Below, one piece after another: positions 8,570 through 17,486 of a stretch of DNA of 64,000 nt. Numbering within the stretch: the first letter of the stretch is position 1; each line of letters begins with the position of its first letter. The notes under the pieces were generated by a model. It made no database searches. It was not told the DNA's origin and saw only the letters and a program-made list of their open reading frames with translations. The DNA comes from Micromonospora sp. WMMD1128 (lineage in GTDB: Bacteria > Actinomycetota > Actinomycetes > Mycobacteriales > Micromonosporaceae), in assembly GCF_027497235.1 (NCBI RefSeq), contig NZ_CP114902.1, positions 2,307,501-2,371,500 on the forward strand. The letters are read 5' to 3'. Made by a program: the position numbers and the translations under genes.

Positions 8570-9483
8570 CGACCGTCCTCGGCGCACCCGCGCGGCCCCA
8601 CCGGAAGCGGTGGGGCCGCGCGGCCCGGTGGAGCGGGTGGCTGTGGGTCCTGCCCGCGCTGCTCATGTACGGGTTCTTCGTGTTGCGCCCGCTCCTGCTC
8701 ACCGTGCAGTACTCGTTCTACCGCTGGAACGGCATCGGGGCGGCGACCTGGGCGGGGCTGGACAACTACGTCACCGTCTTCACCGACCGGGACCTGCTGA
8801 AGATCATCGGGAACGCGTTCGTCCTGATCGTCTTCTTCAGCTTCGTCCCGGTGGTGCTGGGCCTGGTGGTGGCCAGCCTGGTCCGCCGGATCGCCACCGG
8901 CCCGGCCGGCGCGATGGTGCGTACCGTGCTCTTCCTGCCCCAGGTGATCCCGCTGGTGGCGGCCGGCATCGCCTGGAGCTGGATGATGTCCTCCAGCGGC
9001 CTGGTCAACCAGGCGCTGCGGGCGGTCGGGCTGGGCTCGGTCACCCGGCCCTGGCTCGGCGAGTTCGACACCGCGCTGCCGGCCGTGGGCGTGATCGGGG
9101 CCTGGGTGATGCTCGGTCTCTGCACCATCCTGCTGGTCACCGGCATGAGCAAGATCGACCCGTCGCTCTACGAGGCGGCCCGGATGGACGGCGCCGGCTC
9201 GATCCGGGAGTTCTTCGCGGTGACCCTGCCCAGCCTGCGCCAGGAGATCGGCATCTGCCTCACGGTGACCGTCATCGCGGCGCTCGCCAGCTTCGACATC
9301 GTCTACATCTCCACCAGCGGCGGCCCGGGCATCGAGACGACCGTGCCGGGCCTGGAGATCTACCGGCTCGCCTTCTCCCAACGCCAGGTCGGGCTCGCCT
9401 CGGCCCTGGGCGTGGTGCTGATGCTGCTGGTCCTGGTGTGCGTGCTGCCGATCCAACGGCTGACCCGGGGAGAGAAACCATGA
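8566..9483 (+). CDS. Sugar ABC transporter permease (MalF type)
   Basis: Inner-membrane permease of 305 residues, six predicted membrane helices after a basic N-terminus. The ATPase-coupling loop is clear: EAARMDGAGSIREFFAVTLP. Partner of the following permease and the preceding lipoprotein; translation is coupled at both ends (GTGA and ATGA overlaps). No ATPase gene is in this operon, as is usual for CUT1 importers of actinobacteria that share a common MsiK-type ATPase encoded elsewhere. Confidence 0.93.
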   Translation: MTTVLGAPARPHRKRWGRAARWSGWLWVLPALLMYGFFVLRPLLLTVQYSFYRWNGIGAATWAGLDNYVTVFTDRDLLKIIGNAFVLIVFFSFVPVVLGLVVASLVRRIATGPAGAMVRTVLFLPQVIPLVAAGIAWSWMMSSSGLVNQALRAVGLGSVTRPWLGEFDTALPAVGVIGAWVMLGLCTILLVTGMSKIDPSLYEAARMDGAGSIREFFAVTLPSLRQEIGICLTVTVIAALASFDIVYISTSGGPGIETTVPGLEIYRLAFSQRQVGLASALGVVLMLLVLVCVLPIQRLTRGEKP

Positions 9484-10307
9484 ACCTGACCGGTCGCGGT
9501 GAGCGACTGACCGGGCGGATCTTCCTGATCGCGCTCGTGGTCGTCACCCTGCTGCCGTTCCTCAGCATGCTGTCCGCGGCCCTGCAACCGCGCGGCACCG
9601 TACCCACCGGCCTGGCCTGGCCCTCGGACCCGCAGTGGGGCAACTTCGCCGACGCCTTCACCGCCGCGAACATGGGCGCCCTGCTGAAGTCCAGCATGCT
9701 GATCGTGGCCGGGGTGGTGCCGTTCGCCGTGCTCATCGCGACCATGGCCGGCTTCGGCCTCGGCCACCTGCGGGTGCCCGGCGGCCACCTCGCCTTCGGG
9801 CTGCTGCTGCTCGGCCTCACGCTGCCCTTCGAGGCCGTGGTCACCCCGCTCTACTACCAGATCCGCGACCTCGGCCTGCTCAACACCCGATGGGCGATCA
9901 TCCTGCCGCTGGTCGGCCTCTACATGCCGTTCGCGGTGTTCTGGATGCGGGCGCACTTCATCAACGTGCCACGGGAGCTGTCCGAGGCGGCCCGGGTCGA
10001 CGGCAGCAACACCTGGCAACTGTTCTGGCGCGTGCACGTGCCGCTGGCCCGCCCGGCCGTCGCGTCGCTGACCATCCTGCTGTTCCTCTGGACCTGGAAC
10101 CAGTTCCTGCTCGCCATCGTCCTGGTGGACGACGCCACCAAGCGGACGATGGCCGGCGCGCTCGGCGCGTTCCAGGGGCAGTGGGGGACCGACCTGGTGT
10201 TGCTCTGCGCCGGCTCGCTGCTCATCATGACCCCGACGCTCATCGTGTTCGTGATCTTCCAGCGTCAGTTCATCAAGGCCCTGCTCCAGGGCTCCGTGAA
10301 GGGATGA
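9480..10307 (+). CDS. Sugar ABC transporter permease (MalG type)
   Basis: Second CUT1 permease, 275 residues, about six membrane helices, with the coupling motif EAARVDGSNTWQLFWRVHVP. ATG 9480 overlaps the end of the first permease gene; the reading frame extends upstream only as a shadow. The C-terminus FIKALLQGSVKG is typical of this family, which nearly always ends in G(A/S)VKG. Forms the membrane channel of the LacI-regulated importer. Confidence 0.93.
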   Translation: MNLTGRGERLTGRIFLIALVVVTLLPFLSMLSAALQPRGTVPTGLAWPSDPQWGNFADAFTAANMGALLKSSMLIVAGVVPFAVLIATMAGFGLGHLRVPGGHLAFGLLLLGLTLPFEAVVTPLYYQIRDLGLLNTRWAIILPLVGLYMPFAVFWMRAHFINVPRELSEAARVDGSNTWQLFWRVHVPLARPAVASLTILLFLWTWNQFLLAIVLVDDATKRTMAGALGAFQGQWGTDLVLLCAGSLLIMTPTLIVFVIFQRQFIKALLQGSVKG

Positions 10308-10311
10308 CGAG

Positions 10312-11457
10312 GTGACCGACCCGCAGATCCACGGGCACGCCGACGACGGCTTCGGTCGGGTCGCCGACGTGTTCCGGGCCAACTTCGCCGACCGGGGCGA
10401 GGTGGGCGCCGCGGTCGCCGTCCACGTCGCCGGCCGCGCGGTCGTCGACCTGTACGGCGGGACGGCCGACCCCCGGTCCGGCCGGCCGTGGACCGCCGAC
10501 ACGCCCGCGGTCGTCTTCTCCGTCACCAAGGGGATCATGGCGATCTGCGCGTACCGGCTGGCGCAGGAGGGCCGGCTCGACCTGGACGCGCCCGTCACCC
10601 GCTACTGGCCCGGGTTCGGCCGGCACGGCAAGGACGAGATCCCGGTCCGCTGGCTGCTCACCCACCAGTCCGGCCTGCCGGCGCTGGACCGGCCCTTCAC
10701 CCTCGACGAGGTGCTCGCCTGGCACCCGGTGATCGAGGCGATCGAGGCGCAGGCCCCGCTGTGGCGACCGGGCACGGCGCACAGCTACCACGCGATGACC
10801 TACGGTTGGCTGATCGGCGAGGTCATCCGCCGGATCACCGGGGAACTCCCGGGCGCCTGGTTCGCCCGCACCATCGGCGAGCCGCTCGGCCTGCGTACCT
10901 GGATCGGCCTGCCGGCGGCCGAGCGCGACACGGTCGCCTGGATGCTGGCCCCGGTCGGTGACCCCGGCCCGGCCGGCGACCCGGTCGCCGAACGCGGCAT
11001 CACCATGGGCGGGGCGTTCGCCTTCCCGGCCGACGACACCGGCCTGGTCAGCTTCAACGACCCGGCCATCCAGGCCGCGCAGGTCCCCGGCGCGGGCGCG
11101 GTCAGCACCGCCGAGAGCCTGGCCCGCCTCTACGCCGCCTGCGTCGCCGGGTCCGCCGCCGGCCCGCGCCTGCTCACCCCCGCGTCCGTCGACGACGCCC
11201 TCGCCGTCCGCGCCGCCGGCCAGCAGGTGTACGGGCTGCCGGACGCCGGCCACCGCTGGGGCACCGGCTTCCTGGTGCACGCGGCGCCGCGCCCGATGCT
11301 CGGGGTACGCAGCTTCGGCCACGACGGCGCCGGCGGGCACCTGGCCTTCGCCGACGACACCCACCAGCTCGGCTTCGGCTACGTGGTGAACCAGATGGGC
11401 GGCATCGACGACGAGCGGGCCAACCTGCTCAGCGCGGCGGTGCGCGACTGCCTGTGA
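10312..11457 (+). CDS. Beta-lactamase-family serine hydrolase
   Basis: Class C beta-lactamase/EstB-fold protein of 381 residues without a signal peptide. The active-site S-x-x-K is in VVFSVTKGIMAI (about residues 62-75) and a tyrosine-containing motif follows in HSYHAMTYGWLIGE. Members are usually esterases or D-amino-acid amidases, rarely true beta-lactamases; the cytoplasmic location argues against antibiotic resistance. It begins 4 bases after the importer permease, so it is co-transcribed with the sugar operon, but its role there is unknown. Confidence 0.85.
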   Translation: MTDPQIHGHADDGFGRVADVFRANFADRGEVGAAVAVHVAGRAVVDLYGGTADPRSGRPWTADTPAVVFSVTKGIMAICAYRLAQEGRLDLDAPVTRYWPGFGRHGKDEIPVRWLLTHQSGLPALDRPFTLDEVLAWHPVIEAIEAQAPLWRPGTAHSYHAMTYGWLIGEVIRRITGELPGAWFARTIGEPLGLRTWIGLPAAERDTVAWMLAPVGDPGPAGDPVAERGITMGGAFAFPADDTGLVSFNDPAIQAAQVPGAGAVSTAESLARLYAACVAGSAAGPRLLTPASVDDALAVRAAGQQVYGLPDAGHRWGTGFLVHAAPRPMLGVRSFGHDGAGGHLAFADDTHQLGFGYVVNQMGGIDDERANLLSAAVRDCL

Positions 11458-11536
11458 CCCGGGTAACCTCTCGCGCAGACGGGAATGGGGCCGGCGGGAC
11501 GGGACCTGAACCCAGGTGTGACTGTCGCACCGAATT

Positions 11537-11566
11537 CCGCCCGGCCGCGTCCTGACCGGGCGGAGG
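11537..11566 (+). other. Leader hairpin touching the ribosome binding site of the efflux gene
   Basis: CCGCCCGG (11537-11544) and CCGGGCGG (11556-11563) form an 8-bp stem with an 11-base loop; the Shine-Dalgarno GGAGG (11562-11566) shares its first two bases with the stem. Folding could restrict access to the site. In G+C-rich DNA such stems also occur by chance. Confidence 0.3.
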
Positions 11567-11574
11567 TCCCCCCG

Positions 11575-12855
11575 ATGACCGATGTCGCCACCGACCGGCG
11601 GCCGACCACCACCTCGACACCCGGGGACCTGATGGGCCGGGGGCAGCGGCTGCGGCTCGTGCTGGTCCTCGGTTCGCTGATCGCGGTGGGTCCGCTGACC
11701 ATCGACATGTACCTGCCCGCGCTGCCCGCGATCGTCGCGGACTTCGCAACCACCTCGGCGGCGGTCCAGCTCACCCTCACCGGCACGCTCGCCGGGCTCG
11801 CGGTCGGCCAGCTGCTGATCGGTCCGCTGTCGGACGCGGTCGGGCGGCGCCGTCCGCTGATCGCCGGCCTCGTGCTGCACGTCATGGCGTCGTCGCTCTG
11901 CGTCGTCGCGCCGAACGTCGCCGTCCTCGGGGTGCTGCGGGTGGTGCAGGGCCTCGGCGTCGCCGCCACCGCGGTGGTCGCGATGGCAGTGGTCCGTGAC
12001 CTGTTCAGCGGCGCGGCGTTCGCCACCCTGCTCTCCCGGCTGCTGCTGGTGATGGGCGCGGCGCCGATCCTCGCCCCGACCCTGGGCGGGGCCGTGCTGC
12101 GCTGGACGGACTGGCCGGGTGTCTTCGTCGTGCTGGCCGTCTTCGGCGTGCTGCTGGCCGTGGTCGCCGCGCTCGGCCTGCCGGAGACGCTCCCGCCCGA
12201 GCGCCGCCGTCGCGGCGGCGTCGTCGGCACCGCCCGCCTCTACGGCTCGCTGCTGCGCGACCGCGTGTTCGTCGGCCTGGTTCTGGTCGCCGGCCTGGCC
12301 ATGGCGGCGCTGTTCGCGTATGTGGCCGGCTCGTCGTTCGTGCTTCAGCAGGGGTACGGGCTCGACGAGCAGGAGTTCGCGCTGGCGTTCGGCGCGGGCG
12401 CGGTGGGCCTGATCGGGGCGACCCAGTACAACGTGCGGTTGCTGCGCCGCTTCCCGCCGCAGCGCATCCTCGTGGTCTCGCTGGGCGTGGGAACGCTGGC
12501 CGGCCTGGCCCTGCTGGGCTTCGCCGCGACGAACGTCGGTGGGCTGCCCGCCCTGCTGGTGTCGTTGTGGGTGGTGCTGGCGGCGGCCGGCCTGGCGATG
12601 CCGAACGCCCCGGCGCTGGCGCTGTCCCGGCACGGCGAGGCGGCCGGCACCGCGTCCGCGCTGCTCGGCGCCGTGCAGTTCGGGGTGGGCGCGGTGGCCG
12701 CACCGCTGGTCGGCGTGCTGGGCACCGGCGCGGTGGCGATGGCCCTGGTGGTGACCGGTGGCATGGTGGCGGCGCTGGCGGTGCTGCTGCTCGTGGTGCG
12801 GCCGTCCCGACTCGCCGACCTGGAGCCCGCCCCGGGGGTCGTGGTCGCGCACTGA
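11575..12855 (+). CDS. Bcr/CflA-type multidrug efflux MFS transporter
   Basis: Major-facilitator protein of 426 residues with about 12 membrane helices. The N-terminal helix MYLPALPAIVADF plus the loop GPLSDAVGRRRPLIAG (motif A) are typical of the Bcr/CflA subfamily, which exports chloramphenicol, bicyclomycin or sulphonamides by proton antiport. ATG 11575 has GGAGG nine bases upstream and follows a 117-base leader. It stands alone between the sugar operon and the convergent CoA-transferase gene. Confidence 0.88.
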   Translation: MTDVATDRRPTTTSTPGDLMGRGQRLRLVLVLGSLIAVGPLTIDMYLPALPAIVADFATTSAAVQLTLTGTLAGLAVGQLLIGPLSDAVGRRRPLIAGLVLHVMASSLCVVAPNVAVLGVLRVVQGLGVAATAVVAMAVVRDLFSGAAFATLLSRLLLVMGAAPILAPTLGGAVLRWTDWPGVFVVLAVFGVLLAVVAALGLPETLPPERRRRGGVVGTARLYGSLLRDRVFVGLVLVAGLAMAALFAYVAGSSFVLQQGYGLDEQEFALAFGAGAVGLIGATQYNVRLLRRFPPQRILVVSLGVGTLAGLALLGFAATNVGGLPALLVSLWVVLAAAGLAMPNAPALALSRHGEAAGTASALLGAVQFGVGAVAAPLVGVLGTGAVAMALVVTGGMVAALAVLLLVVRPSRLADLEPAPGVVVAH

Positions 12856-12880
12856 CGGACCTCGACGCTCTCGACGGGCA

Positions 12881-14086
12881 TCAGATGACCCCGGCCGCTC
12901 GAAGCTCGGCGGTCCGGTCGGCGTCCAGCCCGAGAAGCTTCCCGAACACCTCGTCGTTGTGCTCCCCGAGGTCCGGGCCGGTGTGGCGGACCGCGCCGGG
13001 AGTGCGGCTCAGCCGTGGCATGACGTTCTGCATCGGTACGTCGCCGAGGCCCGGCGCCGCCAGGCGGACGATCGCCTCGCGGGCGGCGAAGTGGGGGTCG
13101 GCGAGCATGTCGGGCGCCGTGTAGATGCGCCCGGCCGGCACCCCGTGGGCGCTGAGGCGGTCGAGCAGCTCGTCGGCGGGCACCGTCGCCGACCACTCGG
13201 CGATGATGCCGTCGATCAGGGACATGTTGCGCCCGCGCGCGTCGTGCGCGCGGAACCGGTCGTCGTCGGCCAGCTCGGTCCGGCCCATGACCTCGGTGAG
13301 CCGGCGGAACACGCTGTCCTGGTTGGCCGCGATGAGCACGCTCTCACCGTCGCTGGTCGGGAAGACGTTGCTGGGGGAGATGTTCGGTAGCACCGCGCCG
13401 GTGCGCTCGCGCTGGTAGCCGGCCAGCGACCACTCCGGCAGCAGTGACTCCATCATGGCCAGGACCGCCTCGTAGATGGCCGCGTCGACGACCTGGCCGC
13501 GGCCGGTACGGAGCCGTTCGTGCAGGGCCACGAGCGTCCCCAGCGCGGCGAAGACGGCGGCGAGGGAGTCGCCGAGGGAGATGCCGGAGCGGGCCGGTGG
13601 CCGGTCGGGGTCGCCGGTGACGTATCGGATGCCGCCCATCGCCTCGCCGATCGAACCGAAGCCGGCGCGGCCGGCGTACGGGCCGGTCTGGCCGTAACCA
13701 CTGACCCGGGTCACGACCAGGCGGGGGTTGAGCTCCCACAGCGCCTCGGGGGACAGTCCCCAGCGTTCGAGCGTGCCGGGACGGAAGTTCTCGACGAGCA
13801 CGTCGGCCTCGGCGAGCAGCCGCCGCACGAGCTCCTGCCCGTCGGCGTCGCGCAGGTTGATGGTGACCGACTTCTTGTTGCGGGCCACGACCGGCCACCA
13901 CAGGGACATGCCGTGCGGCTTCTCGCGGCCCCACTGGCGCATGGGATCCCCGGCCCTGGGGTCTTCGATCTTGATGACCTCGGCGCCGAAGTCGCCGAGG
14001 AGCTGCCCGCAGAACGGACCGGCCAGCAGCTGGCCCATCTCGATCACGCGCAGATCGGCCAGCGGCAGCGCGGTGTTCGTCGCCAT
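12881..14086 (-). CDS. Family III (CaiB/BaiF) CoA-transferase
   Basis: Acyl-CoA:carboxylate CoA-transferase of 401 residues. The N-terminal signature DLRVIEMGQLLAGPFCGQLL and the following DFGAEVIKIEDPRAGDP are family-defining; ENFRPGTLERWGL and the FGSIGEAMGGIRYVTGDPD region follow. ATG 14086 has GGAGG four bases before it; an upstream in-frame start adds 20 unconserved residues. It is divergent from the ABC importer operon and shares with it a promoter region carrying three TGyATGCAA sites, which suggests joint control and a role in activating the imported acid. Confidence 0.9.
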   Translation of the reverse strand: MATNTALPLADLRVIEMGQLLAGPFCGQLLGDFGAEVIKIEDPRAGDPMRQWGREKPHGMSLWWPVVARNKKSVTINLRDADGQELVRRLLAEADVLVENFRPGTLERWGLSPEALWELNPRLVVTRVSGYGQTGPYAGRAGFGSIGEAMGGIRYVTGDPDRPPARSGISLGDSLAAVFAALGTLVALHERLRTGRGQVVDAAIYEAVLAMMESLLPEWSLAGYQRERTGAVLPNISPSNVFPTSDGESVLIAANQDSVFRRLTEVMGRTELADDDRFRAHDARGRNMSLIDGIIAEWSATVPADELLDRLSAHGVPAGRIYTAPDMLADPHFAAREAIVRLAAPGLGDVPMQNVMPRLSRTPGAVRHTGPDLGEHNDEVFGKLLGLDADRTAELRAAGVI

Positions 14087-14110
14087 GCGACCTCCAACGT
14101 CAGACGTAAC

Positions 14111-14382
14111 TGTATGCAATCTAGGGTGCGAGGAGCGATCCGACAACGTCTCACGGCGGAATCGTCTGCGTACCGAAAGTCAAGAGCTGCATGCAACCTC
14201 CCAGGGAGGTAACGGCTTATCTCCTGTTCAGAGGTGATGCTTGACACTGCACGAAACGTCGAACTACCTTCGGCTGTGCACAGGAAGTCGTCACTTCGAG
14301 GTTCCTGAGTCACCGCGGGATGCGGACGACAGGGACCACGAACCGCTCGATGCCAGACCGCCATCACCGCTTTTTGCATACA
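14111..14382. promoter_or_regulatory. Divergent control region with three TGyATGCAA sites
   Basis: The 337-base gap between the CoA-transferase (minus) and importer (plus) genes carries TGTATGCAA at 14111-14119, TGCATGCAA at 14188-14196, and the inverse TTGCATACA at 14374-14382. The sequences resemble half sites of GntR-type catabolic regulators. No gene is seen in the gap and no GntR gene lies in this window, so the regulator would be encoded elsewhere. Confidence 0.5.
14241..14270 (+). promoter_or_regulatory. Putative promoter of the catabolic importer operon
   Basis: TTGACA at 14241-14246 and TACCTT at 14265-14270, 18 bases apart, form a housekeeping-type promoter. It would give a leader of roughly 145 bases before the TTG start at 14424, with the third TGyATGCAA site inside the leader. 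Confidence 0.45.
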
Positions 14383-14423
14383 TTCCCTCGTCCCTCGTGG
14401 GCCGTCTCCTGAGGAGTGGCATC

Positions 14424-15620
14424 TTGTTCACGTTCCCGAGAGCGCTCCGCCGCTCCGCCGCCGCGGCCCTGAGCGCCGCCCTGCTGCTGGGTGCCGCCGC
14501 GTGCGGCGACTCGTCCTCGGGCGGCGACACGCCCGGCCCGGTCGACGACGCCTACACCGCCCAGGCCGCCGAACTGATCAAGGTGGGCACCGGCGGCCTG
14601 CTGTACTTCGAGGGCGCCGAGGCCGACATCACCCTGGACAAGATCAAGGTCTACGAGGACTGGTCCGGCCCGACGCAGTCGGCCAAGCCGGTGGCGGGCG
14701 CGAAGGTCGACATCATCGTGTGCAAGATCGGCACCTCGTGCGAGGAGGTCGGTCGCAAGGCCGCCGCGATCGCCCAGCAGATCGGGTGGACCGCGGAGGT
14801 CATCGACGGCCAGGGCACGCCGGAGGGCTTCCAGAAGGCGCTCGCCACCGCCGCCACCCACAAGCCCAGCGCCGTCATCACCGTCGCGATCCCCGAGAAC
14901 CAGGCCGCCGACGGCATCGCCGAGTTGCAGAAGGCGAAGATCCCGGTGGTCGGCATCTCGGCCGTCAAGGAAGGCGGAACGGTCGGCTTCGACGCCAACG
15001 TCTCCAGCCGGGAGACCTTCCAGTCGGTGCTCCAGGTGACCCAGGCGATCGCCGACAGCAAGGGCACCGCGAAGGCCGTCTTCCTCTGGGACGTCGGCTA
15101 CCCCCACCTGGTGGAGGCGCTGAACACCAGCAAGAAGGTGTTCGCGGCGTGCACCGGGTGCCAGCTGCTCGAGGTACGCGAGCGGACGCTGGCCCAGGCG
15201 GGCGACCCGATCGAGATGCAGAACATCGCCACCTCGTTGATCCAGAAGTACGGCGACGACCTGCAGTACATCTTCACGCCCTACGGCAACGGGGTGGAGT
15301 CCATCATCGCCGCGCTGAAGGCGGCCGGCCGGACCGACGTCAAGGTGCTGTCGAAGAACGCCGAGCCGGAACGCCTGAGCAGCGTGGCCGCGGGCGACCA
15401 GTTCGCCGACTTCGGCGCGGTGCGCGGCTGGAACGCCTACGCCGCGATCGACCAGGTGGTGCGGCTCCTGGCCGGGAAGCCCGCGCTGCCCGACGCCGAG
15501 CAGGGCATCCCGGCGACCATCTTCCGGCAGTCGAACGCCCCCGAGGACGGCAAGGTCGACTGGGACTCGTACGTCGACTTCGCCGAGCGGTACACCCGGA
15601 TGTGGAGCGCCGCGCAGTGA
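14424..15620 (+). CDS. Periplasmic-binding-protein-type substrate-binding lipoprotein
   Basis: Substrate-binding protein of 398 residues with the ribose-binding type I fold (for example VIDGQGTPEGFQKALATA and AIPENQAADGIAELQKAKIP). A basic N-terminus, hydrophobic core and lipobox LLGAAAC indicate a lipoprotein. I chose the TTG at 14424 because AGGAG lies eight bases upstream and the signal peptide starts there; the open frame extends about 180 bases further without such features. It heads the operon with the ATPase and permease. Ligand unknown; neighbouring CoA-dependent enzymes suggest an organic acid rather than a sugar. Confidence 0.86.
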   Translation: MFTFPRALRRSAAAALSAALLLGAAACGDSSSGGDTPGPVDDAYTAQAAELIKVGTGGLLYFEGAEADITLDKIKVYEDWSGPTQSAKPVAGAKVDIIVCKIGTSCEEVGRKAAAIAQQIGWTAEVIDGQGTPEGFQKALATAATHKPSAVITVAIPENQAADGIAELQKAKIPVVGISAVKEGGTVGFDANVSSRETFQSVLQVTQAIADSKGTAKAVFLWDVGYPHLVEALNTSKKVFAACTGCQLLEVRERTLAQAGDPIEMQNIATSLIQKYGDDLQYIFTPYGNGVESIIAALKAAGRTDVKVLSKNAEPERLSSVAAGDQFADFGAVRGWNAYAAIDQVVRLLAGKPALPDAEQGIPATIFRQSNAPEDGKVDWDSYVDFAERYTRMWSAAQ

Positions 15621-16390
15621 CTGACGCACCGGTTCTGGAGGCCGTCGGGATCAGCAAGTCCTACGGTCGGGTGCGGGCGGTGGTGGACGTCTCCTTCGAC
15701 GTGCGGCCGGGCGAGATCCTGGGCATCGTCGGCGACAACGGCGCCGGCAAGTCCACGCTCATGAACGTGGTGAGCGGGGCGATCGCCCCGGACAGCGGGC
15801 ACCTGCGGGTGACGGGACGGCAGCTCACGCCGCACACCATCGGGCAGGCGCGCGCCGCCGGCATCGAGATGATCTACCAGGATCTGGGGTTGAGCGACAA
15901 CCTCAGCGTGGTGGAGAACGTCTTCCTCGGCCGCGAGTGGACCGGCGGCCCCGCGGTGCTGCCGGTTCTGCGGAAGAAGGCCATGCGGGTCCGCACCCAG
16001 GCCGTGCTGGAGAGCCTCGGCATCGACCTGCACGACATGAACGTGCTCGTCGAAGGGCTCTCCGGCGGCCAGCGGCAGATGGTCGCCATCGCCCGGGCGC
16101 TCGTCGCGGCCCACGAGCCCCGGGTGATGGTGATGGACGAACCGACGGCGGCGCTCGGCACGTCGGAGTCCCGCGTCGTCAACGACCTCATCGTCCGGCT
16201 GCGGGACACCGGCTACGCCGTGGTCGTGATCAGCCACCGCATCCCCGAACTGCTGGAACTGGCCGACCGGTTGCTGGTCATGAAGGGCGGCCGGCAGGTC
16301 CACCACGGGCCGACCCGGGATCTCGACGTCGAACGGTGCGTGCAGCTCATCGTCCGCGGCACCGCAGCGCTGGAGAGGAGCGCCGGATAA
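15617..16390 (+). CDS. ABC transporter ATP-binding protein (CUT2-like, single domain)
   Basis: Cytoplasmic ATPase of 257 residues. Walker A GDNGAGKST (39-47), signature LSGGQRQM (about 149-156) and Walker B VMVMDEPTAAL (about 170-180) are intact. Unlike RbsA or XylG, which hold two nucleotide domains, this protein has one, so two copies would serve the importer. GTGA overlap with the binding-protein stop and an ATG overlap with the permease show tight coupling. Confidence 0.93.
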   Translation: MTDAPVLEAVGISKSYGRVRAVVDVSFDVRPGEILGIVGDNGAGKSTLMNVVSGAIAPDSGHLRVTGRQLTPHTIGQARAAGIEMIYQDLGLSDNLSVVENVFLGREWTGGPAVLPVLRKKAMRVRTQAVLESLGIDLHDMNVLVEGLSGGQRQMVAIARALVAAHEPRVMVMDEPTAALGTSESRVVNDLIVRLRDTGYAVVVISHRIPELLELADRLLVMKGGRQVHHGPTRDLDVERCVQLIVRGTAALERSAG

Positions 16391-17484
16391 TGCCCGACAC
16401 CCTGACCACCCCGCCCGTCCTCGTCCGGCAGAGCGCCGACCGGTCCCGGCAGAGCAGGTCCGAGTGGCTCGTCGGGGCGATCGGCAGGTTCGGGCTCATC
16501 GGGCTGCTCGTGCTGGTGATCGCCTCGTTCTCGGCGCTCAGCCCGTCGACGTACTTCACCGTCACCAACTTCCGACTCGTGCTGGTCAACCAGACCGTCA
16601 CCGTCATCGTGGCCCTGGCGGCGACCCTGCCGCTGCTCGCCCACTACCTCGACGCCTCGGTCGGGCCCATGCTGGGCCTGGCCCAGGGGCTCGCGGTGTG
16701 GCTGATCGCGGTCCACGGGACGCCGATCTGGCTCGCCGTGGTGCTGGTGATCGCCGTCGCCGTCGTGGTCGGCGCGCTCAACACCCTGCTGGTGCTGCGC
16801 TTCGGCATGACGTCCATCATCGCGACCCTGGCGACCGGCAGCGTGCTCATGGGCCTGCTCTACCTGGTCACCGGTGGCCGGGTCATCTTCCAGAACGTCC
16901 CGGAGAGCTTCACCGGAATCGCCCGCGGTGATCTCGGCGGCATTCCGCTGCCGCTGCTGTACCTGCTCGTGGTGGTCGTGGTGCTGGAGATCGCCGTGGT
17001 CTGGACGCCCTTCGGGCAGCGGATGTACTCGATGGACGGAAACCTGCGCGGCGCCGCGCGGGCCGGCATCAACGTCAACTCGTACACCCTGCGGGCCTTC
17101 GTCGGCGCCGCGGTGCTGGCCTCGATCGCCGGGCTGCTGCTGGCGTCCCGGATCGGCTCCGGCCAGCCGGCCGTGGGGCAGCAGTTCCTCCTGCCGGCGT
17201 TCGCCGCGGCCTTCCTCGGCGCGGCCGTGCTGCGCCCGGGGCGGGTCAACATGCTCGGCACGCTCATCGCCGCCTACTTCGTGAGCTTCACGATCGCGGG
17301 TCTCCAGCACCTCGGCGCGGCGACCTGGATCGAGAGCGTCTTCAACGGCGTCGCCGTCATCGTCGGCGTCTCCGTCGCCGGCCTGGCGGTGCGTCGCCGC
17401 CGCCGGTTGGCCGTCCGGCACGTCGAGCGGCTCGAGGCCGAACATCCCGATCCACCGCAGGACCAGACCAGCGAGAGGGGCTGA
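16390..17484 (+). CDS. ABC transporter permease (RbsC/BPD_transp_2 family)
   Basis: Inner-membrane permease of 364 residues with about ten hydrophobic segments and the family-specific stretch FGQRMYSMDGNLRGAARAGI, followed by LASRIGSGQPAVGQQF. ATG 16390 touches the ATPase stop. The C-terminus carries a charged tail of about 30 residues. Completes the three-gene importer whose substrate is probably degraded by the enzymes encoded downstream. Confidence 0.92.
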   Translation: MPDTLTTPPVLVRQSADRSRQSRSEWLVGAIGRFGLIGLLVLVIASFSALSPSTYFTVTNFRLVLVNQTVTVIVALAATLPLLAHYLDASVGPMLGLAQGLAVWLIAVHGTPIWLAVVLVIAVAVVVGALNTLLVLRFGMTSIIATLATGSVLMGLLYLVTGGRVIFQNVPESFTGIARGDLGGIPLPLLYLLVVVVVLEIAVVWTPFGQRMYSMDGNLRGAARAGINVNSYTLRAFVGAAVLASIAGLLLASRIGSGQPAVGQQFLLPAFAAAFLGAAVLRPGRVNMLGTLIAAYFVSFTIAGLQHLGAATWIESVFNGVAVIVGVSVAGLAVRRRRRLAVRHVERLEAEHPDPPQDQTSERG

Positions 17485-17486
17485 CC

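Noticed and set aside
7166..8587. 473-residue minus-strand frame opposite the sugar-binding protein
   Set aside because: Antisense shadow; the plus strand has a lipoprotein signal, ribosome site and operon context.
10312..11457. Antibiotic resistance by the beta-lactamase-family gene
   Set aside because: No signal peptide and placement in a sugar operon; the fold is shared by many esterases and peptidases.
10273..12852. 859-residue frame on the minus strand across the serine hydrolase and efflux genes
   Set aside because: His/Arg/Gln-rich antisense of two clear genes and their spacer; no start context and no homology features.
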